Counted from the stretch's first letter, positions 1 through 10,880 are shown. The stretch is DNA of 64,000 nt from Doryteuthis pealeii (GCA_023376005.1 CM042147.1:117003940-117067939); one strand, 5' to 3'. Translations and numbers: made by a program. The notes: generated by a model not told the origin, from the letters alone.

Positions 1-1162
1 TGTGGTAAATAGTGTTGAATATCTTTCATCTTAATTTCATATATATATGATTTAATATACTAAACCCTTGCAGTAAGAAAAAAAAAAGGCAAATAGTTTG
101 ATAGTAAAAATATACTACCAAACTTCACCTGGGGAAAAAAATGAAAGACCAAGAGGGCCGTACGAACTGAAAATAATCGATTAATACTATAACATTTGGC
201 CAAAAGCATAGTTCAATATTACCAATAGTATTGAGAATTCTGGGGTATGGGGGTTATCATCCTTTGTCTGCGTGCCTCTGTTTCAAACCAACCAATCATG
301 AGCCAGCATACTTTGGCGGCAAAGCCGAATAAGCAAACTCATATCACCTCTTCTGATTCAACCCTCACCGGAGACAGACCTAAATTAGGGTCGCTCCTAT
401 ACTTCAACAGACAACCAGAATCGGAGTCGGATGCAAACAAAAGTCCATCATATCCGAACTATCAGAAGGCCATAGCAAGGGGCTCCGTTAATACCCCATA
501 TCTCAGGATACACCAGTTAAGTGACAAATATTATTATTTGCGCGAACGAACTAAAGTTTGCAATTCTTTATATGTAATACAAGTCTTTTATTCATACTTC
601 TTGTCGTTTGGTTATTTCTTTGACTCTTAACCTGTCTGCCACATTCGCGGTTAACTCCATACACAAACCTTGGAGTATTGCCACTAGTGTTCAGAGATAA
701 AAAAGGGTGAGAACCAGTGCTATAAATCATCGCACAGTTAGTGTATGCTATCCCACCCCCACCAACAGGCTGTTAAAATAGTACAATTTCCACAGGTTTT
801 GCTAGTCTGAATATCATTATTAATAATCATAATAGTGTATATTGTTAATAAACCATTGTTTTTTTTAGCGGTTAGTGTGGAGACGGTTAGTGTAGAGATT
901 TGGAATTCAAGAGTTGAAATTTAAAATCGGAGGAGAGTTAGATAATTGGTATGAAATAATCTTTGGGTAACCTTCTTTCCGGTTATACAGACTGTGAGGA
1001 GAAAAAAAGGCTCAGAGTTTAGTTGGTTTGGTTAGTTAAGCTGGAGATTTCCTAAGGTAAAAATAGATTCCGCTTACTCCACGTATGCAGATGAAGTATC
1101 CTACGTTGAAAAAGTTCTGGTTCTGAATAAAAATGTGATCACATTACCATCTTTACATTAGG
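1..1162. other. No recognised feature
   Basis: AT-rich sequence with a 127-codon ORF at 247-630 that I judge to be chance. No family, splice context or repeat copy is recognised. Confidence 0.3.
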
Positions 1163-1782
1163 AAGTGTTTCCCATGTCACGTTTGAGAGCTATATATCGC
1201 TCTCAAACTGCATTTAAAATAAAGGGTAAAATCTTGTGAAAACGTGGGAGTAGATACCTCTAATTTGCCTTGAACAGTAAAAGAGTTAAGAGTTTCCTAT
1301 GACACGTTTGAGGGCCATATATTGCTCTCAAACTGCATTTAGAATGAAGGATAAAATCTTGTGAAAACGTGTGAGTAGACACCTCTAATTTGCCCTGAGT
1401 AATGAAAGGGTTGAGTTTTCTATGACGCGTTTGAGAGCCATATATGGCTCTCAAACCGCATTTAAAATAAAGGGTAAAATCTTGTGAAAACGTGTGAGTA
1501 GATACCTCTAATTTGCCTTGAACAGTGAAAGTTAAGAATTTCCTATGACACGTTTGAGGGCCATATATTGCTCTCAAACCATATTTAAAATAAAGAATAA
1601 AATCTTGTGAAAACGTGTGAGTAGACACCTCTAATTTGCCCTGAATAATGATACGGTTGAGTTTTCAATGACGCGTTTGAGAGCCATATATTGCTCTCAA
1701 ACCGCATTTAAAATGAAGTGTAAAATCTTGTGAAAATGTGTGAGTAGACACCTCTAATTTGCCTCAACAGTGAAAGGGTTAC
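1163..1782. repeat. Five-copy 123-bp tandem repeat with internal palindrome
   Basis: Units start near 1167, 1291, 1415, 1538 and 1661. Each has a hairpin of the form TTTGAG-AGCC-ATATAT-GGCT-CTCAAA; in the third unit it is a perfect 28-nt palindrome (1429-1456). Two sub-types (ATGACACG versus ATGACGCG) roughly alternate. Confidence 0.95.
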
Positions 1783-2618
1783 TTCGAAATAGTTATTTAG
1801 CTTTACTTTGTCTGGCACGCCTGCCTTAGGTTGTTTACAGTATCTGCTGCTACTGTTATTAACTGATTACCAATAATCAAAGTACTGAGCCGGCCCATCG
1901 TCGCTTGTTGAATGAATTGTAATATTGAAGAAGAGATGTTAACTGGTAGTTTGATAATAGTGTAGGAGTGATTGTTTTATGAATGAATGCTGCCGATTTG
2001 TAAGGCTTTGTAGTTGACAGTTGTAGAAACCGATAAAACTAGGAATCGTTGGAATGGTGTCGCTACCGAGCGGTGGTTGTAGGATTATTTTGCAGTCAAG
2101 AATCAAAAATATCTAGAAATCACAGAAACATTTACTGTTTATTGTCAATGATATTATTTCCTCGCATCCCACTTATGCGGTATGACACAAGGTCGTTTGA
2201 TGTGGGACCACCCACAAATCGAAGCTCATGTGGTCGGCACAAAAAATGCGTAGATCCCGTCGGCACTCTTCCTCAAGGGAGCGCGTCAGGCACTAAGCAA
2301 TAAACCCAGCCCTGCCACTTTAAATCAAGGGGACAGGTATTGCCTGGGGGTGGGGGGATAGCCCCTAGGATCAACCCTGTTAACATTACTTAACCGGTCC
2401 AGAGACAGAAACAATCTGGACGACCCCGAGAGGCAAGTAAGGGGCAGATGAAAGTAAAAAAAAAAAAATTAAAAAAAGAAAAGAACAGCTGCGCCTGGAG
2501 AACACACACAAATAGACAAACTAATAAAGGGGGGTAGGCCAAACCTGGAATGATACTAAGACATTGTTGGACACACATACACACACGCATGCACACATAC
2601 ACACACACAGACAGACTT
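1783..2618. other. Unassigned sequence with a CA-rich tract
   Basis: No gene seen. An A-rich run at 2456-2480 and a (CA)n-like tract at 2573-2610 precede a retroposon. Confidence 0.3.
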
Positions 2619-3202
2619 CCGCCCTGTCGGCTGTGGAGTTAGAATGCACCGACTGCTTCTCTGCAGAGGGGTAAGACTCCCCAAATAGGGCCACCTGTTA
2701 GCCGTGGGTGGCGACCCGTGATGCTTAAGGATAGAACCCAGGTGGATGAGCATTTCACGACTTGCAACACTCCTTGGGTTAGACGGGCGGTCGGAGAGCC
2801 CCCCTCCGATCAGTCGGCTGGTCACGTCAAGACCTAGCACCTATATGATTTTCCCAACCCTATTGCCCTTATGGCAAGCCCCAACCCCTTTTTATCATAT
2901 GGGTGCTAGAAGGCGGTGGCTGAGGGTCTAAATGTCTTGGGAATGACGTTAAACTCTATCTGATGGTGAGGTTCCAGTTTTGAAGGTTTGGGGAATGTGG
3001 AGCACCCCTTTATTACCATTGCTCCCTGGTCCACTCTGATCCGGAGTGGTAGTACCTGTTAGGGTCTCATCTATGGGTTAAATAGAAAAATGTATTTTTT
3101 TTTAAATTGTATTATCCATTAAGAATTGATTTATTTCAAAACTTTATCGGCATTAAATGACCCACCGAGGTTGATATGCCGTAAAACCAAACCAAACCAA
3201 AG
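2619..3202 (+). mobile_element. SINE-like retroposon, family C, full copy (584 bp)
   Basis: Starts CCGCCCTGTCGGC, ends with ATGCCGTAAAACC and an (AACCA)n tail, and is flanked by a 10-bp repeat AGACAGACTT (2609-2618 and 3203-3212), a good target-site duplication. It encodes no protein. At least eight further copies or fragments occur in the window, so it is a high-copy noncoding retroposon. The head is neither clearly tRNA- nor 5S-derived. Confidence 0.8.
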
Positions 3203-3629
3203 AGACAGACTTACACATCCACACACGCAGAGAATTTCAAGGAAGACAGTCATACAACAGAATGGACAGATCCTAGCAACAAGCTAACAGCACCGGACCT
3301 TCAGAAATCTTCTGACAAAGATGGTCGAGTAAGTATTTATTATCAATGATGTTTACATCATTTTAAAGTTTCAACATGTATCTATTTTTTTTCTTCTTTT
3401 TACCCAGTCACCATTTTGTTCGATGCCTTTTTGTAGGTGCTGTGGTAGTTTTTTGTATGCTCATGTCATACCAGCTCGCCGCCATGTCGTTGAGGAAGCG
3501 TTGAACCACGTCGTCCTTGCAAACTCCCTACGCCGCTTGTCATCCATACATGAAGCGCAATACGCTTCCATTAATCAGCGATGAATTTTAATTTGTTTAA
3601 TGTTCTACCATCGGCCTGTCCTTCCATGA

Positions 3630-3631
<2 letters not shown>

Positions 3632-3662
<31 letters not shown>
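3632..3662. repeat. (TA)n microsatellite
   Basis: Left boundary of the segment carrying hammerhead H1. Confidence 0.95.
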
Positions 3663-3663
<1 letters not shown>

Positions 3664-3767
3664 TTTGGTGCGGTAACAAGTTTCTTGGTACAAGGTGATT
3701 CTAGGTGGGTTCTAATTCTCTACCAGTAGTTTGTTGTAGAGTTCAGATTTCTAAATAAAATATATCA

Positions 3768-3821
3768 GTGGTCTGAAGAAGCTCGTGAGCATACTCGCGA
3801 GTGGAAATGGTCCATAACCAC
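3768..3821 (+). ncRNA. Hammerhead ribozyme-like motif H1
   Basis: Stem I GTGGT (3768-3772) pairs with ACCAC (3817-3821). The core CTGAAGA is at 3773-3779. Stem II is a 9-bp hairpin with a CATA loop (3781-3802), flanked by one A-G mismatch. The core GAA is at 3804-3806. Stem III is ATG/CAT with a 3-nt loop (3807-3815), followed by A17 at 3816, the predicted cleavage site. All invariant core positions (CUGANGA, GAA, A15.1-U16.1, H17) are present. It sits between two (TA)n tracts. Short stem III is typical of ribozymes in Penelope-like elements and retrozymes. Confidence 0.7.
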
Positions 3822-3852
3822 GATACCCATGGTATTTAAGGCCTTTTTATTC

Positions 3853-3854
<2 letters not shown>

Positions 3855-3897
<43 letters not shown>
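3855..3897. repeat. (TA)n microsatellite
   Basis: Right boundary of the segment carrying hammerhead H1. Confidence 0.95.
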
Positions 3898-3899
<2 letters not shown>

Positions 3900-3901
<2 letters not shown>

Positions 3902-4660
3902 ACTTACGACTGCTAAAAGGAATAAGTTTTTGGCAACTTACGCACGATAAAACCTTCTTTGAATTATCAACTTTTGAAAATTTTAGGGATTAATTATCTG
4001 CCCTTGGCACCAGGGAGCCGAATTCGCTAATATACGATATTGGCACTTAAATTGAATTCCATGACTAAGTTACTTGTAGTGTTGAGAGCATAGCAGCAAT
4101 ACGTCTAAATCCGGTTGCTCCCAAACCCTCAGCAGATAAGTTTGACAGCAAACACCATTAAGTTTGCAATTTGTACCTTTTTGAATATATGCTTTTAACT
4201 TCAGTTGTTGTTGTCTTCTTCATCTGAATTTAATTGCCTACCCTTTGTTACAATTTATGGTGTCATAAATTGTTGACAGACCCTGTAGTTGAATTCAAGG
4301 GGACTAGTGGAAAAATACGTGACTGTTGGTAACCCTGATACCTAGAGGCGCGAGTCTCGCGCGCTATGAGAAACACGTGACTAGTTGAGATTTAGCCCGG
4401 CCGTCAAAGAGCTTAGACGTGCTGTAAGAGCGGTCTCCTCGTGCGGTGATATGGGCTAGACGAAATAAAAGCTTGATCAGGCAACAAAAAATGTCTTGTA
4501 GTTCATTTGATTAAAAACAAGTAAAGCCCAACAGAAGCCCTTAGAAAAACTCAACTCCCTTAGTTAGAAGTCAAGTCAACTAGACAAAATGTCGGCCAGA
4601 GAAGAAGAAGAGGAGGAAACAGGAACATGGCGACTAGAAGCAGTAATGAAGTAACCAAAT
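3900..4660. other. Mostly unassigned; contains a short dispersed repeat
   Basis: 3985-4055 is a reverse-strand relative of 13720-13795 (both contain ATATACGATATTGGC and a CTGCCC block). The rest shows no recognised gene. Confidence 0.4.
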
Positions 4661-4799
4661 AAGTCTCTAATCTCCCCCCCCTCTCTCTCTCTCACTCTGA
4701 ACTCTCTCTATTGTATACCCGACGATGGGGTATATAACACTTAATGTTGGCACCATACCATCCACTAAAGACGACGGCGTAGTGTCCAAAATAAATAAA

Positions 4800-5080
4800 T
4801 AAATAATGATTATCTGCATCTGCGCAAGTGACTCTGCAGGCCAATTCTTGAGTGACAGTCTTTGGTGCACTGAATGCACACAAACTATGATGCTTTCTGG
4901 GGCTGCTGGCTTTTCTCCCTCTTTCTGGCTCTCTTTGCTGTCGAGGCTACTCTCTTCTCCGCCTCATCCCTCTCCGTGCCTTGATTAACGTTAAGGCGCC
5001 AGGCTGCTCTATTTTTTTGGCATCTACCTCCCACGTGTTTGTGTCAACATGGCATATCCTCATGACTCACGTGCAGACAT
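4800..5080 (-). pseudogene. Non-LTR retrotransposon C-terminal remnant (CCHC/H knuckle)
   Basis: The - strand translation carries KRARKREKSQQPQKAS then FVCIQCTKDCHSRIGLQSH and RRC, the Cys/His motif at the end of many non-LTR polyproteins, with stop codons in the frame. The 3' flank (4680-4800), with a GACACTACGCCGTCGTC word, resembles the flank of the copy at 32978. Decayed. Confidence 0.75.
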
Positions 5081-5193
5081 TTAACTTGGGGAAATTATAT
5101 GAAGCCCAGCAAAAAACATCATACTTTGTCTTTGTCTTTATTCCTTACATATCGGTACATTTGGGACCGTTAATTTCCCAAAACTTTTGTATA

Positions 5194-5196
<3 letters not shown>

Positions 5197-5245
<49 letters not shown>
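5197..5245. repeat. (TA)n microsatellite
   Basis: Directly abuts the left arm of the 113-bp palindrome. Confidence 0.95.
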
Positions 5246-5248
<3 letters not shown>

Positions 5249-5282
5249 TTTACAATGTTTTCACAGATCAATGTTCATTATT

Positions 5283-5327
5283 AACAGCGACCCAGGTTTC
5301 ATGCTAAATAGCAATCATCAGGCTGTT
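5283..5327 (-). ncRNA. Hammerhead ribozyme motif H2', left arm of palindrome
   Basis: Exact mirror copy of H2 on the opposite strand, because the palindrome arms are identical. A transcript from either strand would therefore contain one ribozyme sense copy and one antisense copy that could pair with each other. Confidence 0.8.
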
Positions 5328-5385
5328 GAGCAAGATCCTATGGTGTTTGTTGGAGTTCTCCAACAAACACCATAGGATCTTGCTC

Positions 5386-5430
5386 AACAGCCTGATGATT
5401 GCTATTTAGCATGAAACCTGGGTCGCTGTT
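5386..5430 (+). ncRNA. Hammerhead ribozyme motif H2, right arm of palindrome
   Basis: AACAGC (5386-5391) pairs with GCTGTT (5425-5430) as stem I. CTGATGA is at 5392-5398; stem II TGCT/AGCA with loop ATTT is at 5400-5411, flanked by a T-T mismatch; GAA is at 5413-5415. Stem III ACC/GGT with a 2-nt loop is at 5416-5423, followed by C17 at 5424, giving a GUC cleavage triplet. This is the cleanest hammerhead core in the window. Confidence 0.8.
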
Positions 5431-5549
5431 AATAATGAACATTGATCTGTGAAAACATTGTAAAATAAATAAATATTAGCTCTTACAATTTGTGATTGAG
5501 CACTGTATTTTCTTTGTTTCATCACAAAAAAATTTTGTTTTTACATATA

Positions 5550-5551
<2 letters not shown>

Positions 5552-5588
<37 letters not shown>
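5552..5588. repeat. (TA)n microsatellite
   Basis: Lies between the palindrome and the zinc-finger-like remnant. Confidence 0.95.
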
Positions 5589-5592
<4 letters not shown>

Positions 5593-5654
5593 GAATTGAG
5601 CATGAAAAACCTCAAGCGTTAATTTCGAAAGGGATACACCTGTCATATTGGAGA

Positions 5655-5960
5655 GAACATGGAGGGGTGGAAATCTCAGATATGTGGTCGAATTCTGCTT
5701 TCTAAGGCTGGATATGTCAATCATAGGAAATCTCATCTAGGACAATTCATGCAAACTCCAGGAACAAACAATGTGTCTTGTGCAATCTGTAACAAAGTCT
5801 GTAAGTCAGCTTCTGGTCTTAAGAGACATATGGTGGTGCATAAGCATCAAATTCTTATCATCTGATTCAACGGGAAGGACGTCCTTCCTATGTCATATTT
5901 GCATCAAACTTTGTGGATCTGCAGCAGGTTTGATGAGTCATTTTAAGGGCTCATGAGAGG
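5655..5960 (+). pseudogene. Degenerate C2H2 zinc-finger-like fragment
   Basis: Two frames give successive finger-like units: VSCAICNKVCKSASGLKRHMVVH in one (about 5779-5847) and FLCHICIKLCGSAAGLMSH in another (about 5880-5943). A frameshift and stop lie between them. The GLxxH spacing is like fingers in retroelement ORFs. Probably a retroelement relic rather than a host transcription factor. Confidence 0.5.
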
Positions 5961-6317
5961 AAAGGTTCTGGTGGTGGAGTTATAGGATTGTGATGGACGG
6001 TAATGATCTGTAAAGATTAGGCTATTGCTGTATATATGATATTCTTAATCATAAGTTTACCTGGTGGTTTAAACTGTATCGATTTTGTTTTAAGTGTGAG
6101 TAGTTAGTGCCCAGGTTTTGGTAAATGTCAACGTTTCTAAAGTTGATATTTAAAAAAAAAGAGGCATGCTAACCTTGGAATATTGGTGAAGACAGTCTCC
6201 CACCCACCTCATTGTACATTAGTGTTTTTGTAAAATCCGTGATACCTATGTATTATTATCAATCCATGTCTCTATTCATTTGAATGGATTTTCAAACAAA
6301 AGTTGACTGACTCTCTC

Positions 6318-6348
<31 letters not shown>

Positions 6349-6480
6349 CCTTTCACCCAAATCTATTGTACAGCGTTTTGCTTAACAGTGAATTATTCCA
6401 ATTGGTTGAGGAACTACTTTTTTGTTGTTGTAGTAATGCTTATGTCTTTCGGAAGTGAAGCGCACCGCTGAGTCTGTTGT
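5961..6480. other. Unassigned; (CT)n tract
   Basis: A CT dinucleotide tract occupies about 6311-6350. No gene is recognised. Confidence 0.4.
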
Positions 6481-6870
6481 TTATTCCTGCGCTGTGTTCA
6501 CAACAGAAAGAGCCCACGCGCATGCGCACTGATACCATATTCAAGTCTTTGTTCAAGCGTACATTAAAAAAACAACAGAAAAGTAAGGTTAAAAGAGAGA
6601 GAGAGAGAGAGAGGGAAGAGAGAGGGGGGGAGGGAGACGAAGTATAAAAGAGAGTGATGGGTGTATTTGTGTACTAACTACGTATTTATGTTTTTTTTTT
6701 TTTGTATATATCTTTTTTTGTCTTTAACGTTTTGCTTCATCTAATCTTCTTATTGTCTTCTGGAGTGTTCGATGTTGCGTGGGCTATGACTGGCAAGAAG
6801 AAACAACTTAACTATTGGCTTTTAGATTCACTCTAAATTTTCTTAAAATCTAAATGACGTCACAGCCACA
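6480..6870. promoter_or_regulatory. Candidate promoter with NRF1 and CRE motifs, gene unknown
   Basis: CGCGCATGCGCA at 6517-6528 is a near-perfect palindromic NRF1 site, and TGACGTCA at 6855-6862 is a full cAMP response element. Together with local CpG content this looks like an animal promoter. A (GA)n tract (6594-6612) lies between. A 16-codon ORF starts at 6786 (+). No nearby ORF is convincing, so this may serve a distant gene, a noncoding RNA, or nothing. Confidence 0.35.
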
Positions 6871-7139
6871 TCTGAGCAAAAAACGTATTGGTGAGGTGAA
6901 GGACACTGGTGATCATAGTCCTCCAAAGATGTCTCAGTGAAAAAAGGAAGCCATGTTGCTGACCTTGTGTACGGTTGACCTTAGTAATAATTAAATATGA
7001 TTTAGCTAATACCACTTCTTATAATGCGTTAGGAGGGCTCAGAAAGCTTCCGAATGCAGGTGAATTTACATATTCATACAAAACAACTTCCAACAAATAC
7101 AGATTTTATTATTTGAGCAACATTCAACATGTATTATAA

Positions 7140-7580
7140 TACTACGAAACATGCTAGGACGTGTAGCGATTGGCTGCCCCTGTTTGGTCTGGAAGAGTTA
7201 TCATCCCTTGCTACAGGTTTTTCTCTCCCTAGGGGGCCATAGTATTTTAGTCAGCAAAGCGCGAATTTTGAGTTCTTTTCTCTCCGGGACAGCAAACACG
7301 ACACATGGGTTAGAAATTTGTGTCTCTACCTTTTATGTGGGAGGCTTTTCCCCCAGCCTGCTATAAGTAAGTGACATAACTTCTCCAACACTTCACGAAG
7401 TCCTACTTTCTTTATACACGTCTATAATCGTGTTCTTTATGTATCTGCTTTGTAAATTTATCTTGTACCTTGTAATTAGTATATGTATTCCTGTTTGAAT
7501 GTATTTCTATGTGCTCACTATTAAAATCTATGTTTGTTATATCTTATACTGCTTTGTCGGAATATTTCTTGTACTTATAT
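7140..7580 (+). repeat. Low-similarity dispersed repeat, also at about 35150-35520
   Basis: Shares ordered words with 35150-35520: a CTAGGGGxCC block, then ACACATGGGTTAGA or its variant, then an AT-rich tail. Divergent, identity unknown. Confidence 0.3.
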
Positions 7581-7591
7581 GTACCCACGTT

Positions 7592-7882
7592 GGAAGCGCG
7601 TGGTGTAATGGTTAAAGTCATGGGAAATGGACTCGTCGCACCGAGTTCAAATCCTGGACGTGGTAATTGCATTTCACTTAGCGCTAATATCCTTGGGAAA
7701 GGTATGAATCCTACTCTCCCTCCAGCTATGGGTAAATAGTAGGGCAGACTGGGCTCTTTAACCTTGGTTAGACAACCGGTCTAGGAGAAGGAAAACTCTG
7801 AATTCAAACCTGCTGAACTCCGCTTAAGAAATTGACCTTGTGTCGCATCCTGCTCGTGCGGAGGGGTTTGGTAAATATATAT
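7592..7882 (+). mobile_element. tRNA-derived SINE, family A
   Basis: Head resembles a tRNA: A box TGGTGTAATGG and B box GAGTTCAAATCC. The body contains TAGCGCTAATA-type, CTCCCTCCAGCTATG and GGAGAAGGAAAACTCTGAAT words and ends GAGGGGTTTGGTAAATA. Not a functional tRNA gene. Confidence 0.85.
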
Positions 7883-8092
7883 AGTTGGGGAAAAGACACC
7901 CCAAATCTTAATGGACAGAGACACAACTTGTCTAATGCATATATGGAGATCCCTAATGAAAAAGAAAGTGAGTTTTCCCGGGACTGTGTTTAAATAGCCA
8001 GGTTGCAACGGCCCTTAGTGGCAAACCCTGGCGGCAAGGGAAAATAACACTTTGCCAATCTTTAACCCAGCAAGACAAGGAAATACAATCGC

Positions 8093-8372
8093 TACAACCC
8101 CTCCTTACGAGTAGGATGCAACATAAGGTCAATTTCTTAAGCGGCGTCTAACAGGGTTGAATTCAGGGTCTTCTTTTTCCTAGACTGGTTGCCTAACCAC
8201 GGTTAAATAGCCCAGTCTTCCCTACTATTTATGTATAGTGGGAAGGAACATAATTGGATCATACCTTTCCCAAGTGTATTAGCGCTATGTGAAATGCAAA
8301 GAGCCTCATCCAGGATTTGAACTCATCTCGCCGCGCCTGTTTTCTACAACGGTAACCATTATACCACGCACC
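8093..8372 (-). mobile_element. tRNA-derived SINE, family A
   Basis: Reverse-strand copy. The tRNA-like head ends at 8372 (GGTGCGTGG) and the 3' end is at 8093 (GGAGGGGTTG). Diverged from the copy at 7592. Confidence 0.85.
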
Positions 8373-8479
8373 ATCATTTATTGGTATGCACTGTAATTTG
8401 CTGCGCATAGGACGCACTGCCCCCCCCCCAAAAAAACAAATAAAAAAGAAAACAGCGAATTTATACCCTAAAGGTATTT

Positions 8480-8756
8480 GGAGGTGCGTGGTATATTGGT
8501 TATCGTCATAGGAAATGGACACGGCGAAAAGAGTTCAAATCATGAACGTAGCGCTAATACTCCTGGGAAAGGTATGCATCCAACTATACTCCTTCTAGCT
8601 ATGTGTAAATAGAAGGACAGATTGGGTTCTTTAACTTTGGTTCGGTGACCAGTCTAGGAGAAGGAAAACTCTAAATTTAAACGTGATTAACCCCATTTTA
8701 AAAAAATGACCTTGTGTCGTATCCTACTTGTGCGAAGGGGTTGGTATATATTTATA
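8480..8756 (+). mobile_element. tRNA-derived SINE, family A
   Basis: Diverged copy with head GGAGGTGCGTGG and B box GAGTTCAAATC, lying about 110 bp after the reverse copy. Confidence 0.8.
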
Positions 8757-9040
8757 CCATAAAAGTTGGATTTAGGCGTGTTGGGATGAAATAATTCGAA
8801 TAGTAGGTAACATGAGAGGTAATTACCTACCGAATCTGCCAGTAGATGTCAGGCGGTGTAGCGAGCAGCCTTACAAAAGTGAATATGATCAAATCACAAT
8901 CTCTTTTACTCTCCAGTCTTGACAGAGGTAACACGCCCCAATTGTGTCTCCTATCTAATAAAAATAGGGATATATAATTCCGAGTCATCATAAAGTTTTT
9001 ATGTAGCTTTAAATTTGCATATTTTCTGTTGTATCTATCT
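8757..9040. other. No recognised feature
   Basis: Unassigned sequence between a SINE and a foldback element. Confidence 0.3.
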
Positions 9041-9533
9041 ATATATGGTTGACTTCTGATTTAGGTCGGAAAATTAAAACGGAGAGTTTTTTGGTGGTAC
9101 CCAATGACAATTTAACTACAGTCTATGAATTAACATTTTGTGAATTGGGTTACAGTTTTAGGGGATTAAGGTTGTTTTTAATTACGTATTGCTTAAAAAA
9201 CAAAAAACAACAAAAAAACCAAATTACATTTAATTAACCATTGAAATTAATTATTGAATGTATTATTGAGACAGTTGTTTGTGTTAGTATTGCAATGTAT
9301 AATTTCAATTAAACTTAGTTTTAAAAAATATTTTTCAACATTAAATGTATAGTAATTTGTTTTTTTTTTGTTGTTTATTTTTTTTTAAGCAATACGTAAT
9401 TAAAACAACCTTAATCCCCTAAAACCGTAACCCAATTCGCAAAATGTTAATTCATAGACTGTAGTTAAACTGTCTTTGGGTACCACCAAAAGACTTTCTG
9501 TTTTAATTTTCCGACCTAAATCAGAAGTCAGCC
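9041..9533. mobile_element. Foldback element, about 180-bp arms
   Basis: The left arm (about 9046-9235) and right arm (about 9355-9533) are near-perfect inverted copies carrying GGTCGGAAAATTAAAAC and GCAATACGTAATTA words. The spacer is AT-rich and noncoding. Confidence 0.9.

Positions 9534-9583
<50 letters not shown>
9534..9583. repeat. (TA)n microsatellite
   Basis: Abuts the right arm of the foldback at 9041-9533. Confidence 0.95.
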
Positions 9584-9599
9584 AGAAAGATTCTGAATT

Positions 9600-9940
9600 T
9601 CTGTCTGTCTGTCTGAATGTTTGTACAACGACTGAGAACTCGTCTTTTTATAAAGGAAAATTGGTGGAAACCAGCAAATACCAAAGTTTGATAAAATCCA
9701 CATCCTATTTTTGCTCGAGAGATCTTTGCTCATTTTCTAGGAGAAAAGCTAAATAAAAATGTAATAATGTAATAAAATCAATGATATGACTGAAAATTAT
9801 TAAAAAAATATAAAACAAATTAATAAAGGATTAAATATAATAAAAAGCAAAGTAAATAAAAAAAACAAATAAAAAAAACAAAATACAAACAAAAAGAATA
9901 ATAGGAATAAACAACTTAAAAAACAAGAACATATAAACAA
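9600..9940 (+). repeat. Dispersed repeat E, copy 1
   Basis: Shares TGTTTGTACAACGAC, a GGAxACCAGCAAA block and a long A-rich tail with 16719-17091. The Helitron at 9941 follows directly. Confidence 0.7.
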
Positions 9941-10387
9941 TCTATTAATAATGGAGATTCGCTTACGGTTTTTGTCTGTAACAAAAATTACGTCACTGCT
10001 TACATCACATTACCCAAAATCGTCATAACATAGAATAAAATTTATTCTACGATTTTTGGCATGTTCAAATTTTGAGTGTATTTATTCAATAAAGACACTC
10101 AAAATTTGAACATGTAGCATTAGACAGTCCTCGTTGTTTTTTAAAACAAGTTTTAATAAATACATGACTGGTATTATATATCTATATATTGTTTGTTTTA
10201 TTTTAATAGATATTTAAAGTTTACATTTCAAATTGTTTTATTTTTTAATCCTTTAATGAATTTGATGATTTTACTTACTTAGGGTACAAACTCGCTGACA
10301 TTGAATTTTTAACTCCCACCCCTCAGGCAATATGGTCCAAAAATCTATTTTTACATCGCCCGGGGGATGTTTTTTATTTAGTACTAG
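9941..10387 (+). mobile_element. Non-autonomous Helitron, 447 bp
   Basis: Begins TCTATTAATAATGG after a host A, ends with a GC-rich hairpin (CATC...GATG around 10355-10369) and CTAG at 10384-10387 followed by host T. These are the hallmarks of Helitrons (5'-TC, 3' hairpin, CTRR, insertion between A and T). No Rep/helicase ORF. Confidence 0.85.
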
Positions 10388-10880
10388 TAAAATATAATAA
10401 AGCAAATGTATAGAAAATTGATTTTTTATTAATCTATACATATATAAAGGACAGTTGGTGTGTATGTATGTCCGGATGAAACTACGTAAATAGAACAATT
10501 AACAAATAGATAAATATATATATGTACATATTACATATCACCGGTTCTTGCTTTTTGTGTAAAAATTATGAAGATTTAATTTATATTCGAAGATATTTAA
10601 AAGTTAAAATATACATAGAATTAGCATTGGAATTCTACTTAAAAATATCCAGCATTTGTAAATCTCAAAAGTAAACAGAACAATACTCCATGGTTAACCT
10701 CCCCCCCCACACACACACACATACACAGTTGATGCTGGGTAGCCGCTTCTAGTCTACATAGAAATATACATAAGATATTTATTTTTGATTTTTAAAATTC
10801 TGGACAACGCCGGATAGCTCTGCTAGTTATAAATAAAACCTGCAAACAAAAACATGTAAAAGGGGATTGAATTGAACAGA
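10388..10880. other. No recognised gene
   Basis: AT-rich; C-run plus CA tract at about 10701-10728. Confidence 0.3.

Larger units (their letters stand above)
5243..5470. repeat. Perfect palindrome, 113-bp arms, 2-nt centre
   Basis: Arms 5243-5355 and 5358-5470 are reverse complements over all 113 bases with only TT between them. A (TA)n tract abuts the left arm (5197-5245) and another begins about 80 bp beyond the right arm (5552-5588). No protein is encoded; ORFs here read through the palindrome. Confidence 0.95.

Noticed and set aside
247..630. 127-codon ORF on the + strand
   Set aside because: No recognisable domain, poor start context and no splice or promoter context. It ends in a low-complexity hydrophobic run. 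Probably chance.
5659..5956. Host zinc-finger gene
   Set aside because: Finger-like units lie in two frames with a stop between them, and there is no flanking gene structure.
7592..7670. tRNA gene
   Set aside because: A and B boxes are present but the arms do not form a clean cloverleaf, and the sequence continues into a SINE body found in several copies. The same applies to the family B heads.
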